From: JBNKLG01 sp050292235
Lineage (GTDB): Bacteria > Pseudomonadota > Gammaproteobacteria > Chromatiales > Chromatiaceae
Direction: 5' to 3'
DNA: 39,066 bases
Assembly (NCBI GenBank): GCA_050292235.1
Contig: JBNKLG010000017.1
Coordinates: forward strand, 1 to 39,066
The position numbers and the translations under genes were made by a program. The notes beneath the pieces were generated by a model. It saw only the letters and a list, made by a program, of their open reading frames with translations, was not told the DNA's origin and did no database searches. Positions 33,583 to 39,066 of the stretch are shown here, piece by piece. Each line of letters starts with the position of its first letter. Within the stretch, counting starts at the first letter, position 1.

Positions 33583-33790
33583 TTGATCTTTCTGTTTTTT
33601 TGGTTCACGGCAGGCTGCCTCTGCCAGCGTTTTAGTAACGTCAAGCATGACATTTGAGAAAATGAGCCCGTTTCTTGGTCGTGGGCCAGTCGGTTGACGC
33701 CTGAACGCGGTCGCGGCCATCGCCAACTGCCGGAATCCGGCCTGGGCCGTGGCCCGTCCTGTGACCACGACCGAGCGCCAATCAAGCGCC
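33583..33790. repeat. Structured non-coding stretch, possible dispersed repeat
   Basis: The RES fragment stops here and GC-rich inverted elements begin. GCCGGA-A-TCCGGC (33729-33741) is a perfect hairpin, and GGTCGTGG (about 33679) is repeated inverted as CCACGACC (about 33764), enclosing it. This nested folding is like REP/MITE-type elements. No transposase or terminal repeat pair with a target duplication was found. Confidence 0.35.
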
Positions 33791-33802
33791 ATTATGCCTT
33801 CA

Positions 33803-33845
33803 ACACTAGAACCTATCGTTCTTAAAGTCAAGAACCTAATGTTCT
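33803..33845 (-). promoter_or_regulatory. PL-like promoter overlapped by two repressor operators
   Basis: The 15-bp operators AGAAC-CTATC-GTTCT (33808-33822) and AGAAC-CTAAT-GTTCT (33831-33845) are centred 23 bases apart. On the minus strand TTGACT (33826-33831) and TAGTGT (33803-33808) are 17 bases apart and are covered by the operators. The same operator word recurs three times at 34436-34506, on the other side of the repressor gene, so this is laid out like lambda OL/PL, reading away from the repressor. Confidence 0.65.
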
Positions 33846-34050
33846 GATGAATAATGGCGATTTTCAGGCAAAAGAAAATTCTGTTGCTGAATAGGGCTGG
33901 ATCGCTGACGTCGTCACTGCATCTATCGTTGAAGATAAATTGACCAGCAAAGCCGGGCATGGAAAGTATATAAAAAGCCGGTCACGACGGGTTATCTGTG
34001 GAGGTGGGAGAGCGCTGGGTTTCCAGCTCTATAGCACTAGAATTTTGAAG

Positions 34051-34443
34051 CTATCCTTTTGCAGGCTGGCTATTGACGATGGCTCTGAGCATCTCCAGAT
34101 AGGCGTCTTGTTGACGTTGATTGAGCGATGCATAGAGTTCAAGCAATTCTGTTTCGTGGTGTTCATTGGGCTGCGTCTGTGCATATGCCTTGGTCGTTTC
34201 TCTGACACCACTCACCTTGCCCGTGAGCAAGTATTCCACATCAATATCAATCAATTTTGCCAGTTTTATGGCGTTATCCATGCCGGGTATTCCTGTTCCA
34301 TTCAGCCATTTGGCAGCGCCTTTCTGGCTGACACCCATGGCATGCCCCAGGCGTGTCTGACGCCCCAGCATTGGATAGCCGATCTCATCCAAGTGCTGAT
34401 TGAGTCTATCGCTGAAGGCCTGTTTTTCGTCAATCATAACCAT
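34051..34443 (-). CDS. Phage-type repressor, Xre-family helix-turn-helix (CI-like)
   Basis: The 130-residue protein has an N-terminal helix-turn-helix (about 10-70: TRLGHAMGVSQKGAAKWLNG, with GIPGMDNAIKLAKLIDIDVEYLLTGK after it) typical of lambdoid-like repressors. The C-terminal 50 residues (ETELLELYASLNQRQQDAYLEMLRAI) form a helical, probably dimerising segment. There is no S24 LexA-like protease domain, so RecA-driven cleavage is not expected. A TAAAAT -10 element at 34451-34456 puts the transcript start at or next to the ATG at 34443, and no ribosome site exists, so the message is probably leaderless, as for lambda cI from PRM. A third operator copy spans the start codon. Confidence 0.82.
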   Translation of the reverse strand: MVMIDEKQAFSDRLNQHLDEIGYPMLGRQTRLGHAMGVSQKGAAKWLNGTGIPGMDNAIKLAKLIDIDVEYLLTGKVSGVRETTKAYAQTQPNEHHETELLELYASLNQRQQDAYLEMLRAIVNSQPAKG

Positions 34444-34450
34444 TGGTTCT
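34436..34450. promoter_or_regulatory. Operator copy overlapping the repressor start codon (OR3-like)
   Basis: ATAAC-CATTG-GTTCT differs from the AGAAC-N5-GTTCT consensus at one base. It covers the repressor ATG and the predicted PRM start point, so occupancy should shut off repressor synthesis. Confidence 0.6.
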
Positions 34451-34482
34451 ATTTTACGGGCTATGAGAGAACAAGCAGTTCT
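34451..34482 (-). promoter_or_regulatory. PRM-like promoter of the repressor gene
   Basis: On the minus strand TAAAAT (34451-34456) is a good -10, but no good -35 lies 16-18 bases upstream. The operator AGAAC-AAGCA-GTTCT (34468-34482) covers the -35 position, as lambda OR2 does at PRM, suggesting activation by the bound repressor. Confidence 0.55.
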
Positions 34483-34511
34483 TGACCAACAGGAACAATC
34501 AGTTCTATGCT
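34482..34511 (+). promoter_or_regulatory. PR-like promoter of the Cro-like gene with two operators
   Basis: TTGACC (34482-34487), 18 bases, then TATGCT (34506-34511). It is overlapped by operators at 34468-34482 and 34492-34506 (GGAAC-AATCA-GTTCT), centred 24 bases apart. Both this and the PL-like promoter have the string GTTCTTGAC joining operator and -35. Transcription should begin near 34518. Confidence 0.65.
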
Positions 34512-34518
34512 GTTGAAC

Positions 34519-34722
34519 ATGGATATCAATGGAGTTTCAGAGGCGATAAAGGTGGTCGGCCTGCAAGCGTTGGCCGCCCATTGCAACGTCACTTATCAGG
34601 CCGTGCGCAAATGGGAACGAGGCCTGATTCCTGCAGAAAGGGCCAAGCAGGTCAGTCATGTTTCTGGCATACCCCTTCACGTATTGCGCCCTGATCTTTG
34701 GGATCCGCCAGGTGACCACTGA
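34519..34722 (+). CDS. Cro/YdaS-like helix-turn-helix DNA-binding protein
   Basis: I chose the ATG at 34519, not 34507, because the first ATG lies inside the predicted -10 element. The 67-residue product is a single helix-turn-helix: GLQALAAHCNVTYQAVRKWERG, then IPAERAKQVSHVSGIPLHVLRPDLW, whose 'P-A-E-R ... L-R-P-D-L-W' tail is characteristic of Cro/YdaS-type proteins. It is divergent from the repressor and its start coincides with the predicted transcript start, so this message too appears leaderless. Its TGA overlaps the ATG of a following small frame (TGATG). Confidence 0.78.
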   Translation: MDINGVSEAIKVVGLQALAAHCNVTYQAVRKWERGLIPAERAKQVSHVSGIPLHVLRPDLWDPPGDH

Positions 34723-35033
34723 TGCACGAGAGAGCTACACAAGCACGATTTGGCAGTAGCCGGGCACTGGTAAAATCACCATATCGTCCAGCAGAAAACG
34801 CTCGTGAGCCGGGTAACCGGAGTGCATTGATCGTACAGGATTGTCGCGAGCAGGTGCCAGGCGATATCGTCAACACAATGGTTATGTCAACGCAAGGAAG
34901 GAAACAAGACAGGAAGGTCGATATCCATGCCGGTAGCACCTCTGAATATCAAACTACTCCAAACTCTATTAAACACTGGCTATGCCATCTGTGCCGAATA
35001 GCGCCATATCCCAGGCAAAGAAAAAGGGCTTAG
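34722..35033 (+). CDS. Possible small protein after the Cro-like gene, unknown
   Basis: The 103-codon frame begins at an ATG overlapping the Cro-like stop (TGATG), a coupling signal, and fills the interval up to the tRNA-Glu terminator. The product (MHERATQARFGSSRALVKSP...) is basic and has no motif I know; a CII-like activator would be expected at this place in a lambdoid phage, but its helix-turn-helix pattern is not visible. The end of the frame runs into the terminator stem. It may be a decayed gene. Confidence 0.25.
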   Translation: MHERATQARFGSSRALVKSPYRPAENAREPGNRSALIVQDCREQVPGDIVNTMVMSTQGRKQDRKVDIHAGSTSEYQTTPNSIKHWLCHLCRIAPYPRQRKRA

Positions 35034-35052
35034 AATTCCTCCTAAGCCCTTG
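35020..35052 (-). terminator. Intrinsic terminator after tRNA-Glu
   Basis: On the minus strand AAGGGCTTAG-GAGGAATT-CTAAGCCCTT forms a ten-pair stem followed by T residues. It starts eight bases after the tRNA-Glu CCA and ends the gltX-glnS-tRNA transcript. Confidence 0.9.
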
Positions 35053-35059
35053 CTTCATA

Positions 35060-35135
35060 TGGCGTCCCCTAGGGGGTTCGAACCCCTGTTACCGCCGTGA
35101 AAGGGCGGGGTCCTAGGCCACTAGACGAAGGGGAC
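35060..35135 (-). tRNA. tRNA-Glu (TTC)
   Basis: The 76-base cloverleaf has acceptor GTCCCCT/AGGGGAC, encoded CCA and anticodon TTC within CTTTCACG. It is the cognate of the GltX enzyme encoded upstream. Confidence 0.97.
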
Positions 35136-35153
35136 GTGTTCTTTAACGAACCT

Positions 35154-35229
35154 TGGTGGAGCCAGGCGGGATCGAACCGCCGACCTCGACACTGCCAGTG
35201 TAGCGCTCTCCCAGCTGAGCTATGGCCCC
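35154..35229 (-). tRNA. tRNA-Ala (GGC)
   Basis: The 76-base cloverleaf has acceptor GGGGCCA/TGGCTCC, with one G-T pair at position 3-70. That G3-U70 pair is the alanine identity element. It has encoded CCA and anticodon GGC within CTGGCAG. Confidence 0.97.
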
Positions 35230-35283
35230 GTTTAGTGAAGCGCGTATTCTACCAATCATTTTGGCCTTGTCCAGTTTTTTCTA

Positions 35284-36963
35284 CTACTGAGCCTGTTCGA
35301 TCTTCGCCCAACTGTCTCTCAGGGTTACCGTACGGTTGAAAACCAGACCCTCACTGCCACTGTCACGGGTGAAATAGCCTTCGCGCTCAAACTGGCAGTT
35401 CTCCCCCGCAGCCAGCTCAGCCAACGCAGGTTCGACCATAGCACTCTCAAGAGTCTCCAGGGAATCGGGATTAAGATGCTCGATGAAATCATGCCCTTCG
35501 GCCACCTGCTCTGGATTGGGTACGCTGAACAGACGGTCATAGAGCCGCACCTCGGCAAGCACCCCATGGGCAGCGCTGACCCAATGGATAACGCCCTTGA
35601 CCTTACGCCCCTCGGGATTAGCACCCAGGGTGGCAGGATCGTAGCTGCAGCGCAGCTCGATGATCCCGCCCTGCTCATCCTTGATCACGGATTCGCATTT
35701 GATGACGTAGGCATTACGCAGGCGCACCTCGCCACCGGCGACCAGGCGTTTCCAGTGCTTGTTGGGCGCAACCTCGATGAAGTCCTCCCGATCAATGCAG
35801 ATCTCCCGGGAAAAGGGCAGTTTGCGCCGCCCCAGGCTCTCGTCCTTGGGGTGATTGGCCGCTTCCAGCTCTTCTGTCTGCCCTTCCGGATAATTTTCCA
35901 GCACAATTTTCAGCGGCCGCAGCACGGCCATACGCCGAGGAGCACAGGCATCAAGATCTTCGCGAATGCAGTTTTCCAGCACCGACATTTCGACCCGGCT
36001 ATCGGCCTTGGTCACACCAATGCGGTGGCAGAAGGTACGGATGGCTGCCGGGGTAAAACCGCGACGACGCAAACCGGCCAGGGTCGACATGCGCGGATCA
36101 TCCCATCCGGCCACATGACCCTCGCTCACCAGACGGGTGAGTTTACGCTTGCTGACCACAGTGTAGGCCAGATTCAGGCGGGCAAACTCGATCTGTCGGG
36201 GATGGCAGGGAATGGTGATGTTGTCCAGCACCCAGTCGTAGAAGGGGCGATGATCCTCGAACTCCAGGGTGCAGAGGGAGTGGGTAATCCCCTCCAGCGC
36301 ATCGGAGATGGGATGGGTATAGTCGTACATGGGATAGAGGCACCAGGCGGCCCCGGTCTGGTGATGCACCACGCCATGACGAATGCGGTAGATCACCGGA
36401 TCACGCATATTGATGTTGGGCGAGGCCATGTCGATCTTGGCGCGCAGCACCTTGCTGCCATCGGGGAACTCGCCCGCCCGCATCCGATGGAAGAGGTCGA
36501 GATTCTCTTCGATGGGTCGATCCCGGTAGGGGCTGTTCTTTCCTGACTCCTTGAGGGTGCCACGATATGAGCGCATCTGCTCGTTATCCAGCTCGCAGAC
36601 AAAGGCTTTGCCGTTTTCAATCAGCTCAACGGCAAAACCATAGAGCTTTTCAAAGTAGTCTGAGGCGAAAAAACGTCGGTCTTCCCAATCGTAACCCAGC
36701 CAACGCACATCGGCCTGGATGGACTCGACGAATTCGGTCTCTTCCTTGGCCGGATTGGTGTCATCGAAACGTAGATTGCAGAGGCCTTGATAGTCTTCGG
36801 CCACGCCAAAATTAAGCACGATGGATTTGGCATGCCCGACATGCAAATAGCCATTGGGTTCTGGTGGGAAACGGGTATGGATACAGTCGTGTTTACCGCT
36901 TCTCAGATCCTCTTCGATAATCTGGCGAATAAAGTTGACCGGTGCTGTTGTTTCCCCACTCAT
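35284..36963 (-). CDS. glnS: Glutaminyl-tRNA synthetase
   Basis: GlnRS charges tRNA-Gln. The 559-residue product is close to E. coli's 554. The class I HIGH motif reads HVGH at 41-44 in PPEPNGYLHVGHAKS, and the KMSKS-like loop reads VVSKRKL (about 270). The anticodon-binding beta barrels are intact (PFSREICIDREDFIEVAPNKHWKRL). Its ATG overlaps the gltX TGA by four bases. Presence of GlnRS means glutamine is charged directly, at least for its cognate tRNA. Confidence 0.97.
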   Translation of the reverse strand: MSGETTAPVNFIRQIIEEDLRSGKHDCIHTRFPPEPNGYLHVGHAKSIVLNFGVAEDYQGLCNLRFDDTNPAKEETEFVESIQADVRWLGYDWEDRRFFASDYFEKLYGFAVELIENGKAFVCELDNEQMRSYRGTLKESGKNSPYRDRPIEENLDLFHRMRAGEFPDGSKVLRAKIDMASPNINMRDPVIYRIRHGVVHHQTGAAWCLYPMYDYTHPISDALEGITHSLCTLEFEDHRPFYDWVLDNITIPCHPRQIEFARLNLAYTVVSKRKLTRLVSEGHVAGWDDPRMSTLAGLRRRGFTPAAIRTFCHRIGVTKADSRVEMSVLENCIREDLDACAPRRMAVLRPLKIVLENYPEGQTEELEAANHPKDESLGRRKLPFSREICIDREDFIEVAPNKHWKRLVAGGEVRLRNAYVIKCESVIKDEQGGIIELRCSYDPATLGANPEGRKVKGVIHWVSAAHGVLAEVRLYDRLFSVPNPEQVAEGHDFIEHLNPDSLETLESAMVEPALAELAAGENCQFEREGYFTRDSGSEGLVFNRTVTLRDSWAKIEQAQ

Positions 36964-38363
36964 GGGTTTTGTTCTCCAATAAAGGCCAAAGCTTGTTCAA
37001 TACGACGCAGACTGGCGGTCTTACCCACCAGAAACAACGTCAAATCCAGATCGGGCGAAGGGGCGCCACCGGTGACGGCCACCCGCAAGGGCATACCGAC
37101 TTTGCCGAAGCCGACCTCCAGTTCAGTGACGGTGGTCTCGATGGCTCCATGAATCGCCTCGCGCTGCCAATCATCCAGAGCCGAGAGCTTTTCCGCCACC
37201 TTGGTCAGTGGTATTTCAGCGGCAGGTTTCAGTGCCTTTTTCGCCGCTTTCTCGTCATAACTGTCGAAATCCTGATAATAGAAGTGGCAGATATCCGCCA
37301 ACTCTTCCAGGGTGGCGGCGCGTTCACGCTGGGCCTCGACCACGGCCACCAGATCCGCCCCCTGAGACGGATCGATACCCCGGTCGCCCAGATGCGGGGA
37401 AAGCAGGCGGGCGATGTGCACTGGGGAAGAGGACTTGAGATACTGCTGGTTGATCCAGGTGAGCTTCTCGGTATTGAAGCAGGAGGCCGACTTGTTAACC
37501 GCATTGAGGTCGAACAACTGCACCATCTCATCCAGACTGAAGATCTCCTGATCGCCGTGGGACCAGCCCAGGCGCACCAGATAGTTGAGCAGGGCCTCCG
37601 GCAGATAGCCTGCCTCCATATACTGCATCACGCTCACCGCACCATGACGTTTGGAGAGACGGGCACCATCATCGCCCAGAATCATCGGCACATGGGCATA
37701 ATCCGGCACCGCCCAGCCCATCGCCTTGAGCATATTGATCTGGCGCGGGGTGTTGTTAAGGTGATCGTCGCCGCGAATCACCTGGGTAATGCCCATGTCG
37801 TGATCGTCCACCACCACGGTCAGATTGTAGGTGGGGGAGCCATCGGAGCGCCGGATCACCAGATCATCCAGCTCTTCGTTGGCAAAGGGTACCTTGCCGT
37901 GGATGAGATCATTGACCAGCACGCTGCCGTCCTGGGGATTCTTGAAGCGAATCACATGGGGCTCATTAGGGGGGACCTGCCGATGGCGACAATGACCGTC
38001 GTAGCGGGGTTTCTCCTTGCGGGCCATCTGCTGTTCACGCACTTCGTCCAGGCGCTCTTTGGAGCAGTTGCAGCGATAGGCCAGCCCCTTGTCCATCAGC
38101 TCGCCGATCACCTCGTTGTAACGGGCAAAATGGTGGGTCTGGTAGAAAGGCCCCTCGTCATAGGCCAGCCCCAACCAGGTCATGCTCTCCAGAATGGCGT
38201 TGACCGACTCCTGGGTGGAGCGTTCCAGATCGGTATCCTCAATACGCAACACGAATTTCCCCCCGTGTTTGCGGGCATATAACCAGGAAAAGAGCGCGGT
38301 GCGGGCACCACCAACATGCAGATAGCCGGTCGGGCTGGGGGCAAAGCGGGTGCGTACGGTCAT
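36960..38363 (-). CDS. gltX: Glutamyl-tRNA synthetase
   Basis: GluRS charges tRNA-Glu. I start at the ATG 38363 (MTVRTRFAPSPTGYLHVGGA); an in-frame GTG two codons earlier is less likely since GAGG lies five bases before the ATG. The product has 467 residues, close to E. coli's 471. The KMSKS motif reads ARLSKRHGAVSV. A zinc site like that of E. coli GluRS is present: YRCNCSKERL and YDGHCRH. It is translationally coupled to glnS, and the transcript continues to tRNA-Ala and tRNA-Glu. Confidence 0.97.
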   Translation of the reverse strand: MTVRTRFAPSPTGYLHVGGARTALFSWLYARKHGGKFVLRIEDTDLERSTQESVNAILESMTWLGLAYDEGPFYQTHHFARYNEVIGELMDKGLAYRCNCSKERLDEVREQQMARKEKPRYDGHCRHRQVPPNEPHVIRFKNPQDGSVLVNDLIHGKVPFANEELDDLVIRRSDGSPTYNLTVVVDDHDMGITQVIRGDDHLNNTPRQINMLKAMGWAVPDYAHVPMILGDDGARLSKRHGAVSVMQYMEAGYLPEALLNYLVRLGWSHGDQEIFSLDEMVQLFDLNAVNKSASCFNTEKLTWINQQYLKSSSPVHIARLLSPHLGDRGIDPSQGADLVAVVEAQRERAATLEELADICHFYYQDFDSYDEKAAKKALKPAAEIPLTKVAEKLSALDDWQREAIHGAIETTVTELEVGFGKVGMPLRVAVTGGAPSPDLDLTLFLVGKTASLRRIEQALAFIGEQNP

Positions 38364-38366
38364 GAT

Positions 38367-38399
38367 CACCTCAAAGCAGACTGAGGTGTTATTTTAGCA
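38367..38399 (-). promoter_or_regulatory. Candidate gltX promoter with adjoining inverted repeat
   Basis: On the minus strand an extended -10 TGCTAAAAT (38391-38399) has no good -35. It is followed by CACCTCA-N8-TGAGGTG (38367-38388), whose right arm contains the gltX ribosome site. If transcription starts near 38384 only part of the repeat is transcribed, so it would act as an operator more than as an RNA hairpin. Confidence 0.4.
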
Positions 38400-38470
38400 G
38401 AGGTCGTCAGGCTCAGACGGGAAGAACAAAGAGGTGAATCTGATAGAACGAAGGAAAGCGGTGGAGAGAG

Positions 38471-38503
38471 AAAAACCGGGACCGGAAACCGGACCCCGGT
38501 CCC
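38471..38503 (-). terminator. Intrinsic terminator of the HiPIP gene
   Basis: On the minus strand GGGACCGG (38496-38503) pairs with CCGGTCCC (38478-38485) across a ten-base loop, followed by GG and five T. It lies 11 bases after the HiPIP stop. Confidence 0.82.
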
Positions 38504-38513
38504 AGGAGCAAAC

Positions 38514-38807
38514 TTAGGCCTTTTTCACCCAAGACTTGCACCAGCCAGGAGCAACCACTTCCTTGCCGGGGAAGATGGGGCAAGCGCCATTGGGCTTGTC
38601 AGCACCCTGATAGAAGTTGCAGTTGGCACAGGACTGACCGTCTGTGGTGCTCTTTTCGGTGTAGGCCAGTGCCTTGGCCATGGGATCCTCTACACTCAGC
38701 ATCTCGGCATGACCAGCAACGTGGTAACCGGCAACAGCGATGACAGGCAGGCTTGCGATGCCTTTCAGAAGGGCACGACGGCCTTTGTCAGTAGAATGTT
38801 CTTTCAT
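38514..38807 (-). CDS. High-potential iron-sulfur protein (HiPIP)
   Basis: HiPIPs are small periplasmic [4Fe-4S] electron carriers between the bc1 complex and reaction centres, oxidases or peroxidases. I start at the ATG 38807, with GGAGAG seven bases upstream. The 97-residue precursor has a twin-arginine signal (GRRALLKGIASLPVIAVAG, 9-27; cleavage near GHA-EM). The four cluster cysteines are C60, C63, C76 and C90, in the spacing C-x2-C-x12-C-x13-C, with APGWCKSW at the end. It could be the electron donor to the di-heme peroxidase at 774-2114. It is a single-gene unit with its own terminator. Confidence 0.94.
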   Translation of the reverse strand: MKEHSTDKGRRALLKGIASLPVIAVAGYHVAGHAEMLSVEDPMAKALAYTEKSTTDGQSCANCNFYQGADKPNGACPIFPGKEVVAPGWCKSWVKKA

Positions 38808-39066
38808 CAACTTGCTCTCCAAATAAACTGAATAAAGTTCGCTATTTTTCTTAAATGCTCGTTACGGCAGAAGGACAATGAATCCAACCACACGCGGGAG
38901 AGTATCCATCGTCAGTCCGACTCAGGTCAACCCATAAGCGGAACTGATGCAGAATCCTCAGGGCATTAAAACCGACGATTTCCGGAAAAATTCCCACCTT
39001 TCAGCGCCGACCAGAGAGAGTCTGGCACAAGCCAAAGCAATCTCACATGCGATTCCGCAAGCCACC
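38808..39066. other. Right-edge intergenic stretch
   Basis: This holds the HiPIP upstream region. I see no confident gene. A minus-strand frame entering from the right edge would end at a TGA near 39043 (…GGLRNRM), too short to judge. Confidence 0.3.

Larger units (their letters stand above)
33241..33792 (-). other. Doubtful open frame downstream of a PL-like promoter
   Basis: A 183-codon frame begins at an ATG (33792) about four bases after the predicted start of the PL-like transcript. It reads MALDWRSVVVTGRATAQAGF at its start. Its second half runs antisense to the truncated RES-domain fragment, and the composition (many Cys, Arg and His) does not look like a folded protein. I treat it as probably non-coding, or coding only in its first 70 residues. 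No ribosome site is clear. Confidence 0.2.

Noticed and set aside
33241..35135. Prophage attachment-site duplication at tRNA-Glu
   Set aside because: The switch region borders tRNA-Glu, a common phage target, but I found no second copy of the tRNA 3' end and no integrase, so an att site is not supported.
36942..38282. 446-codon plus-strand open frame opposite gltX
   Set aside because: It lies antisense to an unmistakable glutamyl-tRNA synthetase and has the His/Gln/Ile-rich composition of a shadow frame.

Overview
The window is chromosomal DNA from a gammaproteobacterium, most likely a sulfur-oxidising or respiratory lineage near the Chromatiales/Thiotrichales. The blocks tig-clpP-clpX-lon-hupB-ppiD and uvrY(gacA)-uvrC-pgsA-tRNA-Gly-tRNA-Cys are classic gammaproteobacterial gene orders. 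A Tat-exported high-potential iron-sulfur protein, a nine-heme cytochrome and a membrane-anchored di-heme peroxidase point to a cytochrome-rich metabolism. The lineage is inferred from gene content only.

Layout. 1-600: the end of a two-gene unit of small secreted Cys-rich proteins, possibly a filamentous-phage-type surface module. 774-3257: di-heme peroxidase, Crp/Fnr regulator and DUF4242 protein, tied together by two matching palindromes. 3326-7640: M28 peptidase, BolA-family protein, and a large nine-heme cytochrome behind a consensus FNR box. 7776-10957: RF3, SrkA kinase and a DUF188 protein. 10987-14988: two tRNAs, pgsA, uvrC, a family-5 uracil-DNA glycosylase and uvrY, all on the minus strand with overlapping genes. 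15328-16484: two related membrane coiled-coil proteins of unknown function behind three inverted repeats. 16481-20115: CoA-binding protein, dicarboxylate/amino-acid symporter and PpiD. 20233-26968: tRNA-Asp, tRNA-Val, HU, Lon (with a sigma-32 promoter), ClpX, ClpP, trigger factor and tRNA-Leu, a protein quality-control cluster. 27044-31220: an operon prmB-unknown-hemN-acyl-CoA ligase. 31330-33149: an HDOD protein and an IscR-like regulator that has lost two of the three Fe-S cysteines.

33150-35050 is the accessory part. It holds a truncated RES-domain toxin gene, a structured non-coding stretch, and a compact lambda-like switch: a repressor gene flanked on one side by two, and on the other by three, copies of the same 15-bp operator. 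Promoters equivalent to PL, PRM and PR can be read, and both the repressor and Cro-like messages appear leaderless. This is the most unusual part of the window.

35060-38807 returns to housekeeping: gltX and glnS overlap and are followed by tRNA-Ala, tRNA-Glu and a terminator; the HiPIP gene closes the window.
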